The notes: a model not told the origin generated them from the sequence alone. 18,416 nt of DNA from an uncultured Hyphomicrobiales bacterium (GCA_903930095.1 CAIYXE010000240.1:1-18416); one strand, 5' to 3'; shown: positions 6,425 through 14,528, numbered from the stretch's first letter. Translations and numbers: made by a program.

Positions 6425-7369
6425 TTAACGCTGCCGCACATCACTCGGCGTCATGTTGTAGCGTGCCGCGAACGCTTTGCAGAAATGAGACGCGCTCTTG
6501 AAGCCCACGGAGTAAGCCACCTCGGAAACAGTCAGCCTTGGGCCCAGTGGGTTCGCGAGTTTTTCATAAGCAAGTTGCAGTCGCTGATCGAGGATATAGC
6601 TCGATACTGTCGTGCCATGTTCGTTGAATATTCTGTGAAGATAGCTCAGCGATATACCATTGCGATCAGCTATGCTGCGAGGTGCCAGGTCCGCGTCGGT
6701 CAGGCGGTCGCGGATGCCGTGGGAGATGCGTTGCCGGAGCAGGAAGCGGGCGCGCTTCTCCTGGCCGACTGCGGTCGTGTCCTCGCACTCAATCACCATG
6801 GCGATGAAGTCCTCCACCCGCTGCCCGATCGCCTCGGCATGGCCGGGGGTGGGGGACTTGGACAGGGTGGCGGCGGACTTCGTTGCCAACGTCAGGGCAA
6901 TCTGCGCCATTTCGCGGTTCATCGGAAAGCGGCAGCAGAGGTGATCGTCGAGATCGGGGATGCGCTGGCGCAGGCTGGCGCCCGGCAGCTTCACTGTATA
7001 GTTCACGAAATTGTCGGGGCAGGAGAGTTCATAAAACTCGGAGGTGCTGACGAGGATATAATCCCCCGCTGCCACAAAGCCATTGCGGCCGAGCTGGCTG
7101 TAAAACATCTTCTCACGCTGTGGCATGATGAAGACATAGGAATCGTCCGGCCCCTCGGAGATCTTCTGCCGTGTACGGAACACTCGCTGGCTGTCGGCAT
7201 CGAAACGTGACACCGAGACATTCCCGATCTGCACCTCGCGCAGGTTGCCGCGCAGATGCGCCTCTGGCCGGGCCACGTCGAGGCTGTAATAGACATCGGA
7301 CATCATCTCCCGCCATGCGCGCAGCTGGCGGGAGGTCTGGATCGTGCCGGTGTCGAATTCCTTGAGCAT
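6425..7369 (-). CDS. AraC-family transcriptional regulator (AraC-binding-like N domain)
   Basis: The 314-residue protein has an N-terminal cupin-like ligand domain of the AraC_binding_2 type (about residues 10-200). The C-terminal double helix-turn-helix covers about 225-314: LAPRSIADRNGISLSYLHRI for the first helix pair and LTVSEVAYSVGFKSASHFCK, then the FAARYNMTPSDVR signature, for the second. It most likely activates a nearby catabolic operon. The obvious candidates are the amidase gene upstream of it on the same strand and the divergent kinase/transport operon. The start at 7369 has a GAGG-type ribosome site. A GTCCA-A-TGGAC palindrome (7378-7388) lies in the 72-nt gap before it and could serve autoregulation. 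It ends with TAA at 6425. Family certain; target and inducer unknown. Confidence 0.93.
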   Translation of the reverse strand: MLKEFDTGTIQTSRQLRAWREMMSDVYYSLDVARPEAHLRGNLREVQIGNVSVSRFDADSQRVFRTRQKISEGPDDSYVFIMPQREKMFYSQLGRNGFVAAGDYILVSTSEFYELSCPDNFVNYTVKLPGASLRQRIPDLDDHLCCRFPMNREMAQIALTLATKSAATLSKSPTPGHAEAIGQRVEDFIAMVIECEDTTAVGQEKRARFLLRQRISHGIRDRLTDADLAPRSIADRNGISLSYLHRIFNEHGTTVSSYILDQRLQLAYEKLANPLGPRLTVSEVAYSVGFKSASHFCKAFAARYNMTPSDVRQR

Positions 7370-7441
7370 TCCACCTCGTCCAATGGACGGAGGAGGTTAG
7401 TTCACGGTCAACGGTTTATACAAGCGCAAGATTCGGGCATC

Positions 7442-8836
7442 TCAGGGCTTGGGCGTGGTGGGCCATTCGACGGCACCGCGCGCCGCCTCAAGCAGGCGCG
7501 AAAGCTGCAGCACCCCCATGTCATCGAACCTCTTGCCAACAACCTGAACGCCCACCGGTAGCCCTCCGATCAGCGCCTGGTGCACGGATGAGGCGGGCTG
7601 GGCGGTCTGGTTGAACATGGCGGTGAAGTTGGCATGGCGGAGCGGGACGTCGGCTGAGACGCCCGGTGCCTCTGCCGGGAAACTCACCACCGGCAGCACC
7701 GGGGCGAGCACATAATCATAGGGCCTGAGGCAGCGTTCGAGGATGGCGCGGGAGCGTGCAATGTCCTGCAGCATCGCCGAATAGTCCAGCGCGCTGAAGG
7801 CCTTGGCCGGCTGGCACCAGTTGCGCACCGCTTCCGTCACCTCATGCCGCCGGTCTTCCGCAAAGGCCTGGATCTCGGCATAGCCCCTGATCTGCAGTAT
7901 CTGGTCGATAGCGCGATAGGCATCATGCTGGAAGGGTGCCGGCACCTCGGTCACCACGGCCCCGGCACTTTCCAGCACCCGGCCCGCCGCACGCACCACC
8001 TCCACCACTTCCGGCGCTGGGCGGGGGTCGAAGCCCATGTCAAGCAGCAGCCCGATGGAGAGGCCCTTCACGTCCCGGTCCAGATGATCTTCATAGGTGA
8101 CGGAGCTTGGCGGAAGCGACCAGCAGTCGCGTGCATCAGGCTCCGCCAGCACTGTCAGCATGGTGGCAATGTCGGTGACGCTCCGGCCCATGGGTCCGGC
8201 AGAGCGCATGATGTCCGGCGCCAGGTGCGGGATCAGCCCCTGCGTGGGCTTGAGCGCCGCAAGCCCGCATTGGCCCGCCGGAAGGCGTACCGACCCCGCG
8301 ATGTCGGAGCCGACCGAACTGAATCCCAGCCCCGCGGCGAGCGAGGCACCTGCGCCCGCGCTGGAGCCTCCGGTATTGGCGGAGAGCTTCCACGGGTTGC
8401 GGGTGATTCCATGGGCGGAGCTCACCCCGGCCCCGAGCAGCCCGCAATCCGGCATGGTCGTCTTGGCGAAGATGATGGCGCCGGCCGCCTTCAGCCGGGC
8501 GGCGGGTGGTGCATCCTCGGTGGCGACCGGCCTGTCGCGGTTGGGCCGGGCGCCATGCAGATAGGGCCAGCCCGCCACATTCACACTGTCCTTCACCGTC
8601 ACCGGCACGCCGTCGAGGCGGCCCATGGGCGTGTGTTTCCGCCACCGCTCTTCCGAGGCGTGCGCTGCCGCCATGGCCTCGTCCGCCACGATGTTGAACA
8701 GCGCATTGATCTGGCCATGGATGGCAAGAGCATGGTCCAGCGTCGTCTGCATCACCTCCACGGGTGAAAGCTTGCCCGTGCGATAGAGGCTGAGCAGCTG
8801 TAGCGTGTCGAGGCGGGCCAGTTCGGCGATGGTCAT
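7442..8836 (-). CDS. Amidase-signature family amidohydrolase
   Basis: The 464-residue protein is an amidase-signature (GatA-like) hydrolase. It carries the Ser-cisSer-Lys triad: the Lys in GVPVTVKDSVNVAG, the cis-Ser in NTGGSSAGAGASLAAGLG, and the nucleophilic Ser in SVGSDIAGSVRLPAGQCGL. The family hydrolyses diverse amides, including fatty and aromatic amides and N-acyl compounds; the substrate is not readable. There is no GatB or GatC gene nearby, so it is a catabolic amidase rather than a tRNA amidotransferase subunit. The ATG at 8836 gives the typical N-terminus (MTIAELARLDTLQLLSLY). The longer frame to 9046 overlaps the divergent kinase start and looks non-coding. The ribosome site is weak. 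It lies between the AraC gene and the kinase operon, so it may supply the amino alcohol (inference). Confidence 0.92.
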   Translation of the reverse strand: MTIAELARLDTLQLLSLYRTGKLSPVEVMQTTLDHALAIHGQINALFNIVADEAMAAAHASEERWRKHTPMGRLDGVPVTVKDSVNVAGWPYLHGARPNRDRPVATEDAPPAARLKAAGAIIFAKTTMPDCGLLGAGVSSAHGITRNPWKLSANTGGSSAGAGASLAAGLGFSSVGSDIAGSVRLPAGQCGLAALKPTQGLIPHLAPDIMRSAGPMGRSVTDIATMLTVLAEPDARDCWSLPPSSVTYEDHLDRDVKGLSIGLLLDMGFDPRPAPEVVEVVRAAGRVLESAGAVVTEVPAPFQHDAYRAIDQILQIRGYAEIQAFAEDRRHEVTEAVRNWCQPAKAFSALDYSAMLQDIARSRAILERCLRPYDYVLAPVLPVVSFPAEAPGVSADVPLRHANFTAMFNQTAQPASSVHQALIGGLPVGVQVVGKRFDDMGVLQLSRLLEAARGAVEWPTTPKP

Positions 8837-9001
8837 GAGTTCCGCATGCTCCCCTGTATGACGCGCGCTTAGCCTAACAAACGGGCAGCCTCCGGCGTAA
8901 GCGCTTCCCCGCCGAGTGGGCTGTGAGGCAAGCAGTAGTAGACTGCAGGACATATCCGCCAGACACCACCTGAGCAAAACTCTGCTGCCGCGCAAGCGCC
9001 T

Positions 9002-9021
9002 CCCCGGCTCTTGCGCCGGGG
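9002..9021 (+). promoter_or_regulatory. GC-rich hairpin overlapping the ribosome-binding region of the first kinase
   Basis: CCCCGGC (9002-9008) pairs with GCCGGGG (9015-9021) around a 6-nt loop. The 3' arm merges into the G-rich stretch that must serve as ribosome site for the ATG at 9029. The structure could limit translation of the kinase. It could equally be chance in GC-rich DNA. Confidence 0.3.
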
Positions 9022-9028
9022 GGAGTGA

Positions 9029-9967
9029 ATGCCGACCGAGACCCAAGACACAGCACGATTGGCCGCCGGACCCGCGTGGCGCGAGGCCGCCGCCGAACCT
9101 GCCCTTCCCGTTCTTGCCTCGCCCAGCTGGCGCGGTGTTGACGCCGATATCTGGCGGTTGCGCCTGCCCGATGGATCGACCTGCATCGCCAAGGTGATGG
9201 ACATCGATGCCGGCCAGTTCAGCGATATCAGCACGGCCTTCGCCGCAGCCCGGCAGGCAGCCGATGCCGGCGTCGGCCCCAGGATCATCGCCGCGGATGT
9301 GGAAGCCCGCACCCTCGTCATGGAGGATCTTTCCGCCGGGGCGGGCTGGGCTGCCGGAACACTGGACAAGGTGCTGGACCGCGGCAGCCGCCTCAAGGTG
9401 CTGGAGCAGCGCAAGGCCTTCCAGCGCACGAAGCCACTGGGCCGCAAGGCCGACGTATTCGCAGAGGTTGAAACACTGCTTGAGAAATGCCGCGCCGCCA
9501 GCGCGCCCGTGCCGGAGGATATCGACTGGCTCGCCATTAACATCCGCGAGGTACGTGACGCGATCGGCGCCTCAGGCATTGACTACGTTCCCGCCCACGG
9601 TGATGGCAATGTCTCCAACCTCATGTTCTCGAGGAGCGGCGAGGTCCGCCTGCTCGACTGGGACATGGCGGGCGACATGGACCCGATGCTGGACGCTGGC
9701 GCCTTCCTCGTCGAGGCGCATGACAGCGAGAGCGACGCGGCGGAGCTCTTCGAGGCCTTCCATGGCCGTTTTGAGCGCGCTCTGTTCAACCGCGCCTGGC
9801 TCTATGGTGCGGCAGATGATTTGCGCTGGGGTCTCATCGGAGCCCTGCTGGCGGGTACTTCGCGGCGCGAAACCTATGAGTTCCTGAAGTTCGGCGACTG
9901 GCGCTTCCTCAGGGCCCGTATGGCGATCCGCGATCCGCGCTTCTCCGAAAAGCTGGGGCGGCTGTGA
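9029..9967 (+). CDS. APH/choline-kinase-like phosphotransferase (kinase 1)
   Basis: The 312-residue protein has the aminoglycoside phosphotransferase/choline kinase fold. The ATP-binding Lys55 lies in CIAKVM. The Brenner motif is AHGDGNVSN, with catalytic Asp192 and metal-binding Asn197, and the second metal Asp210 is in RLLDWDMAGDMDP. Members phosphorylate hydroxyl groups of small amines, such as choline, ethanolamine or amino-alcohols, or of antibiotics. Beside a microcompartment locus with a possible phospholyase, an amino-alcohol kinase role is the most economical reading (inference). It is the first gene of the plus-strand operon, divergent from the amidase gene. Its TGA overlaps the start of kinase 2 by one base (TGATG), so the two are translationally coupled. 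The N-lobe lacks a clear glycine-rich GGxxN loop, unlike kinase 2. Confidence 0.88.
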   Translation: MPTETQDTARLAAGPAWREAAAEPALPVLASPSWRGVDADIWRLRLPDGSTCIAKVMDIDAGQFSDISTAFAAARQAADAGVGPRIIAADVEARTLVMEDLSAGAGWAAGTLDKVLDRGSRLKVLEQRKAFQRTKPLGRKADVFAEVETLLEKCRAASAPVPEDIDWLAINIREVRDAIGASGIDYVPAHGDGNVSNLMFSRSGEVRLLDWDMAGDMDPMLDAGAFLVEAHDSESDAAELFEAFHGRFERALFNRAWLYGAADDLRWGLIGALLAGTSRRETYEFLKFGDWRFLRARMAIRDPRFSEKLGRL

Positions 9968-10908
9968 TGACCGAGAAGACGCTTGGGCAGGGCGAAACCG
10001 CCGCTGAGAAATCTCTTGAGGCGGCGATCGCCTCCACGCCGCAATGGCAGGGCAAGACCGCAACCTATGCGCCGATCGTCGGCGGGTTGATGAACGGCAA
10101 TTTCCGCGTCTCCGTCGCGGGTGAAAAGCGGCGCTTCTTCGTAAAGGTGCCGGGTGCGGGTTCCGAGAAGTTCATTGACAGGGAGGCGGCGCATGCCGCC
10201 GCGGCCAGCGCCTTCCGCATGGGAATCGGGCCGGAGGTCGTCTTCTTCGACCCGAAGACGGGCATCGAGGCCTTCGAATTCCTTGAGGGCTACCGCGCCT
10301 CCACCAATGCGGATTTCCGCAACGAGCAGATCCAGTCTGAGGTCATTGACCTCTACAAGGCCTTCAACTCTGGCCCGTCGCTTCCGCTCACCAAGACGGT
10401 GTTCGACATGATCGACGAGCACTTCGCCCAGGCGCGGGAACTGGGGTCTCATCTTCCCTCGGACTTCCCGTGGCTGGAGCGCCGCTATGAGGAAGCGCGC
10501 CGCGCGATGCTCGCCTCTGGCCTCGACCTCGTGCCCTGCTTCAATGACCCGATGCCCGGCAACTTCCTGCAGAAGCCGGGTGCACCGATGAAGCTTATCG
10601 ACTGTGAATTCACATCCAACAATGAGCGTGCCTACGAGCTGGGCGTGTTCATCGGCGAGATGTTCTATCCGGAAGGCCGCTCGCTTGAGCTGATCGAGCA
10701 GTATTACGGAAATGTAAATCAGGCGACAGTTGCGCGCGTCAACGTGGCGCGTATGCTGGCTGACATCAAATGGGCCTCATGGGCCATCGTCAACCGCAAG
10801 CTCAGCAGCTGGGACTTCGACTACCAGAAGTATGGTGCCTGGAAATACATGCGGGCGCGATCTCTTTTGTTCGATCCGCGGTGGGAGACCTGGTTGCGCA
10901 GTCTCTAA
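9967..10908 (+). CDS. Choline/ethanolamine-kinase-like phosphotransferase (kinase 2)
   Basis: This 313-residue protein is a second APH/choline kinase family member, closer to LicA/choline kinases. It has a nucleotide loop GGLMNGNFRVSV (about 39-50), ATP-binding Lys60 in FFVKVPG, a Brenner-type motif CFNDPMPGNF with Asp194 and Asn199, and metal Asp212 in LIDCEFTSNNERAYELG. The usual His before N-D (H-N-D in choline kinases) is Phe192 here, while the catalytic Asp is kept. The ATG at 9967 is chosen over a GTG at 9964 because it gives the common one-base TGATG overlap with kinase 1. Two unlike kinases in tandem could act on different amino alcohols or form a heteromer. Direct substrate evidence is absent. 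Confidence 0.88.
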   Translation: MTEKTLGQGETAAEKSLEAAIASTPQWQGKTATYAPIVGGLMNGNFRVSVAGEKRRFFVKVPGAGSEKFIDREAAHAAAASAFRMGIGPEVVFFDPKTGIEAFEFLEGYRASTNADFRNEQIQSEVIDLYKAFNSGPSLPLTKTVFDMIDEHFAQARELGSHLPSDFPWLERRYEEARRAMLASGLDLVPCFNDPMPGNFLQKPGAPMKLIDCEFTSNNERAYELGVFIGEMFYPEGRSLELIEQYYGNVNQATVARVNVARMLADIKWASWAIVNRKLSSWDFDYQKYGAWKYMRARSLLFDPRWETWLRSL

Positions 10909-10992
10909 GTCATGCCTCTGAGCCCTTTCGCCAACCGGCTGGCAGCAGGGGTGCAATTCAAGACAGCCGGACAAACACAGGAGGAGACAACA

Positions 10993-12555
10993 ATGCTATC
11001 AAGACGCGATGCACTGAAAATGGTGGTGGCCGGCATGGGTACCGCCGGACTGATGCGCACCGATCCAGAGTTCTTCATCAGCTCCGCCCGGGCGCAGACG
11101 GGCAAGCCCATGCGCTTCCTCGCAGCCGAAGCACTCACCGGCAATTGGGACCCGACGACCCACACCAACCTCGGCCAGCTCATCATCGAAGGCATGATGT
11201 TCGGCTATCTCACCCGCGCCCCGATGAAACCGGACAATCCGGAAGAGTTGATCTTCGAACTCGCAACCTCGATGACGCCGATCGACCAGTATACGCTCGA
11301 AGTAAAGCTGCGCGAGGGTGTTAAATTTCATGATGGCCAGGACTTCACCGCCGATGACGTGAAGGCTACCTATGAATATGGCTGTCAGCCGGACCGTCCT
11401 GCCCAGTGGTATCCGGGCCAGGTCGAGGTCGAGGTGGTGGACAAGCACACCTGCCGCATCAAGACGGAGAAATTCGGCTATCCGGCGGTGCTCTACTACT
11501 ATCTCTCGTCCTTCCTGCCGATCCTGTCGGCGTCGGACGTCGCCAACAAGGCGAAGCTCTCGGCCAAGCCCAACGGCACCGGCCCCTTCAAGTTCGTCGA
11601 GCAGAAGGGTGATTCTTCCATGCTTGAGGCCTATGACGGTTTCTTCATGGGCAAGCCCAAGCTGCCGGGCATCGAATACCGCTTCGTGGGTGACACCACC
11701 ACGCGCACGCTCTCGCTGCTCAACGGCGAGGCGGACCTGATTGAACGCCTGGAGCAGGAGCAGGTCGAGACCATCTCGCAGAACCCCAACTTCGTCATCA
11801 ACAAGGTGATGTCGACCGAGAACAAGTATCTGTTCTTCCGTTGCTCAAAGGCGCCCTTCACCGACTGGCGCGTGCGCCGCGCTGCCTGCCATGCGATTGA
11901 TCGTTCGGTGTTGCTCGAAGTCCTCGGAATGTCGGGAAGCGCCAGCAAGGCCCATATCTCGCCCGTTAAGTTCGGTTACATCGACGTGCCGAACTATCCC
12001 GAATATGACCCCGAACAGTGCCAGAAGCTGCTGGCCGAAGCCGGCTTCCCCAAGGGCGAGGGCCTGCCGGAACTCACATACTACACCTCCACGGGTTTCT
12101 ATCCGAAAACCAAGGAGTATGGCGAAGTCATCGCCAGCATGCTGCAGGAACAGGGCTTCCCGGTGAAGCTGCAGGTGCTGGAGCTCGCTGCCTGGGGCAA
12201 CTTGCTCTATGATAAGGAAGGCGGTGGTGAAGGCCACATGATTGACTGCGGATGGTGCACTGGCTCGCCGGAGCCCGATCTGGTGATCCGCACGCACTTC
12301 CACTCTTCCTCGAAGCGCATCACCGGCATCGTCGATCCGGACATCGATGCCTCGCTTGACCGCGAGCGTAATGCCGCCTCGGTCGACGAGCGCCGCAAGA
12401 TCCTGCAGACGGATACCCTGCCGCTCCTGGCGGAGCGTGCGCCTGCACTTGCGCTCTTCACTTCCGTGTTCCTGCACGCCTACAAGAAGGAACTCGAAGG
12501 CCTCTACATCTATCCGAACGGCATGCTGGACGGCAGCAAGGCCACGCTGTCCTGA
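10993..12555 (+). CDS. ABC transporter family 5 solute-binding protein, Tat-exported
   Basis: The 520-residue protein begins MLSRRDALKMVVAG, a twin-arginine (S-R-R-D-A-L-K) signal with likely cleavage after SSARA near residue 35, so it is exported folded to the periplasm. The mature part matches family 5 binding proteins (DppA/OppA/NikA), with EVKLREGVKFHDGQDFTADDV and later blocks in the expected order and a typical length. This superfamily binds peptides but also amines, opines, sugars and amides. Its place between two kinases and permeases suggests an amino-alcohol conjugate (inference). The ATG at 10993 is fixed by GAGGAG 6 nt upstream; an in-frame ATG at 10912 would bury the Tat signal. 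The 84-nt gap after kinase 2 shows no obvious promoter. Confidence 0.93.
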   Translation: MLSRRDALKMVVAGMGTAGLMRTDPEFFISSARAQTGKPMRFLAAEALTGNWDPTTHTNLGQLIIEGMMFGYLTRAPMKPDNPEELIFELATSMTPIDQYTLEVKLREGVKFHDGQDFTADDVKATYEYGCQPDRPAQWYPGQVEVEVVDKHTCRIKTEKFGYPAVLYYYLSSFLPILSASDVANKAKLSAKPNGTGPFKFVEQKGDSSMLEAYDGFFMGKPKLPGIEYRFVGDTTTRTLSLLNGEADLIERLEQEQVETISQNPNFVINKVMSTENKYLFFRCSKAPFTDWRVRRAACHAIDRSVLLEVLGMSGSASKAHISPVKFGYIDVPNYPEYDPEQCQKLLAEAGFPKGEGLPELTYYTSTGFYPKTKEYGEVIASMLQEQGFPVKLQVLELAAWGNLLYDKEGGGEGHMIDCGWCTGSPEPDLVIRTHFHSSSKRITGIVDPDIDASLDRERNAASVDERRKILQTDTLPLLAERAPALALFTSVFLHAYKKELEGLYIYPNGMLDGSKATLS

Positions 12556-12572
12556 CCTGACGCCGCAAGAAT

Positions 12573-12601
12573 TCCGCCCGGTGCCCTGAGTGCCGGGCGG
12601 A
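12573..12601 (+). promoter_or_regulatory. Strong hairpin between binding-protein and permease genes
   Basis: TCCGCCCGG (12573-12581) and CCGGGCGGA (12593-12601) form a perfect 9-bp stem with an 11-nt loop, 18 nt after the binding-protein stop. No T-run follows, so it is not a classical intrinsic terminator. Such intercistronic stems often protect the upstream message from 3' decay or partly terminate transcription, giving more binding protein than permease. Confidence 0.5.
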
Positions 12602-12630
12602 TGTTCCGCCGCTGAAAGGACCGCCCGCCG

Positions 12631-13611
12631 ATGTTCCTCGTCGAATATCTCCTCAAACGCCTGGCGCAGGGCGTGGTCATCGTGTTCATCACCTCGCTCA
12701 TCATCTTCACACTGCTGAGGGTGGTGCCGGGCGATCCCGTGCGCCTGATCGTCGGCGGCATGGCAGATGAAAGCGTTGTCGAGCAGGTGGCCCAGAAGAT
12801 GGGCCTCCGCGACCCGATTATTGTCCAGTACGGCCGCTACATGGCAGGCGTGGTGCGCGGTGATTTCGGCCAGTCCTATGTGCGCCCGGTAAATGGCATG
12901 GTGGTGGCCGGCGGCGAATACATCGATCCCACAAAATCCAACATGGCGCCGGCGCTTGACCTCATCATCGAGCGCGTGCCTCTCACGCTCATGCTGGCAG
13001 GCATGGCGCTGCTCTTCGCGCTGATGATCTCCATTCCCCTTGGCATTTTCGCGGGGCTTTATCCAGACCGATGGCCCGCAACCCTTGCACTCTTGATCCA
13101 GTCGGTCTTCGTGTCGATACCCAATTTCTGGCTGGCGATCGTCCTTATCTTGTTCCTGTCGGTCAAGCTCGGCTGGCTTCCGGCACTGGGGTATCAGGGC
13201 TTTTCCTATGTCCTCCTGCCGGCCATCGTGCTGGCGGTGGAGGTGGCCCCCTTCCTCATCCGCACACTCAGTGTCTCGCTGGGCGAGATCATGCAATCGC
13301 CCTTCATTGATGAAGCGCGCGTCAGAGGCCTGTCGCGCTGGCGCATCGTCTTCGCCCATGCGCTGCGCAATGCCTCTGTTCCGTTGGTCAATCTTATGGG
13401 CATGCAGCTTTCGGTGCTGCTGGGCGGCGTGCTGGTCGTCGAATACATCTTCGACTATCCGGGTCTCGGCCACCTCACCGTATCATCCGTCGTCTCGCGT
13501 GATTTTCCGCTCATCCAGGGCATCGCGATCCTGACGAGCGCCGTCTTTGTCCTGATCAACATTCTGGTCGATCTCATCACCTACGCCATCGACCCGCGTG
13601 TGGAGCTCTAG
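12631..13611 (+). CDS. ABC transporter permease, DppB type
   Basis: The 326-residue protein is a DppB/OppB-like inner-membrane permease. It opens with a membrane helix (about residues 12-30) followed by RVVPGDPVRLIVGG and GDFGQSY, as in this family. Further helices and the cytoplasmic EAA loop (DEARVRGLSRWRIVFAHALR) follow; that loop contacts the ATPase. The C-terminus ends DLITYAIDPRVEL, close to the family's usual D-P-R ending. Between GDFGQSY and ERVPLTLML the loop is longer than I would expect (VRPVNGMVVAGGEYIDPTKS and flanks), perhaps a periplasmic insertion that adapts to the binding protein. An AAGGA site lies about 9 nt before the ATG. The next permease starts 2 nt after its TAG, so both halves of the channel are co-translated. 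Confidence 0.93.
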   Translation: MFLVEYLLKRLAQGVVIVFITSLIIFTLLRVVPGDPVRLIVGGMADESVVEQVAQKMGLRDPIIVQYGRYMAGVVRGDFGQSYVRPVNGMVVAGGEYIDPTKSNMAPALDLIIERVPLTLMLAGMALLFALMISIPLGIFAGLYPDRWPATLALLIQSVFVSIPNFWLAIVLILFLSVKLGWLPALGYQGFSYVLLPAIVLAVEVAPFLIRTLSVSLGEIMQSPFIDEARVRGLSRWRIVFAHALRNASVPLVNLMGMQLSVLLGGVLVVEYIFDYPGLGHLTVSSVVSRDFPLIQGIAILTSAVFVLINILVDLITYAIDPRVEL

Positions 13612-13613
13612 CC

Positions 13614-14528
13614 ATGACAGACATCAGCGTAACAGCCACCGCAGCGCCCCCGGCCCAGGGCCGCTCCGTCAGTGCCCGCATCTTGGCGGACGCGATGCGC
13701 AACACCGGCTTTCGGGTGGGCCTCGCCATTCTCGTCATCATCCTCGCGGCCTCGATCATCCTGCCGGAGGTGACGAGCCTCTCGGCCACCAAGATCAGTG
13801 TGAAGGAGAAGTTCCTGCCGCCGATGTTCTTCGGCGACAAGTGGAGCTACATCCATCCCCTGGGCACCGACCAACTGGGCCGGGACATGCTGCTGCGCTG
13901 CCTCATCGGTCTGCGCTATTCGCTGTTCATCGGCATCACCACAGTCATCCTCATGTTCATCGTGGGCTGTACGCTGGGCCTCGTCGCCGGCTACAAGGGC
14001 GGCTGGTGGGACACGATCATCATGCGCATCACCGATGCGCAGCTGTCGCTGCCCATGATCATCCTCGCAATCGCCATCCTCGGCGTGTCGACGCCCACCG
14101 TCACCACCATCATTCTGGTGCTGGCGCTTTCCGGCTGGCCGCTCTATGCCCGCGTGGCGCGCGGCCTCGCCATCACCGAGCGCGGCAAGGAATATGTCAG
14201 GGGGCTTCGCGTGCTCGGCGCGCGTGACCTGCGGATCATGCTGCTGTTCATCGCGCCCAACATCCTGCCGGGCATTGCCTTTGTGGCGGTCCTCGATGTG
14301 GCGCGCATGATGATCTTCGAGGCGATCCTGGGCTTCCTCGGTCTCGGCATCCAGCCGCCCACCCCCGCATTTGGGACCATCATCTCAGATTCGCGCAAGT
14401 ACCTGATCAACGCGTGGTGGATCGGCACAATGCCCGGCCTCTTCCTCACCCTCGTCCTCGTTTCGATCAACCTCATGGGCTCGGCCCTCGAGAAAGCCAG
14501 AAACCGCATCTATGGCGGAGCAAGCTGA
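13614..14528 (+). CDS. ABC transporter permease, DppC type
   Basis: The 304-residue protein is a DppC/OppC-like permease. After a cytoplasmic N-terminus it has a first membrane helix (about 35-55), then the family landmark HPLGTDQLGRDMLLRCLIGLRYSL. Several helices follow, then the EAA loop (VRGLRVLGARDLRIMLLFIA), and the block EAILGFLGLGIQPPTPAFG. It pairs with the DppB-type permease just upstream to form the membrane channel. The periplasmic stretch before HPLGTD (KISVKEKFLPPMFFGDKWSY) is as usual for the family. Its TGA overlaps the ATG of the ATPase gene by one base (TGATG), showing a tightly coupled operon. Confidence 0.93.
   Translation: MTDISVTATAAPPAQGRSVSARILADAMRNTGFRVGLAILVIILAASIILPEVTSLSATKISVKEKFLPPMFFGDKWSYIHPLGTDQLGRDMLLRCLIGLRYSLFIGITTVILMFIVGCTLGLVAGYKGGWWDTIIMRITDAQLSLPMIILAIAILGVSTPTVTTIILVLALSGWPLYARVARGLAITERGKEYVRGLRVLGARDLRIMLLFIAPNILPGIAFVAVLDVARMMIFEAILGFLGLGIQPPTPAFGTIISDSRKYLINAWWIGTMPGLFLTLVLVSINLMGSALEKARNRIYGGAS

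Noticed and set aside
7844..8767. 307-aa open frame on the plus strand
   Set aside because: It is opposite the amidase gene, which carries a complete catalytic triad; the plus frame is a shadow.
12573..12601. Intrinsic terminator after the binding-protein gene
   Set aside because: The stem is strong but is not followed by T residues, and the permeases downstream clearly belong to the same system.
11845..13473. 542-aa open frame on the minus strand
   Set aside because: It lies antisense to the binding-protein and permease genes, has a His/Arg/Glu-rich composition with no domain, and is a by-product of high GC content.
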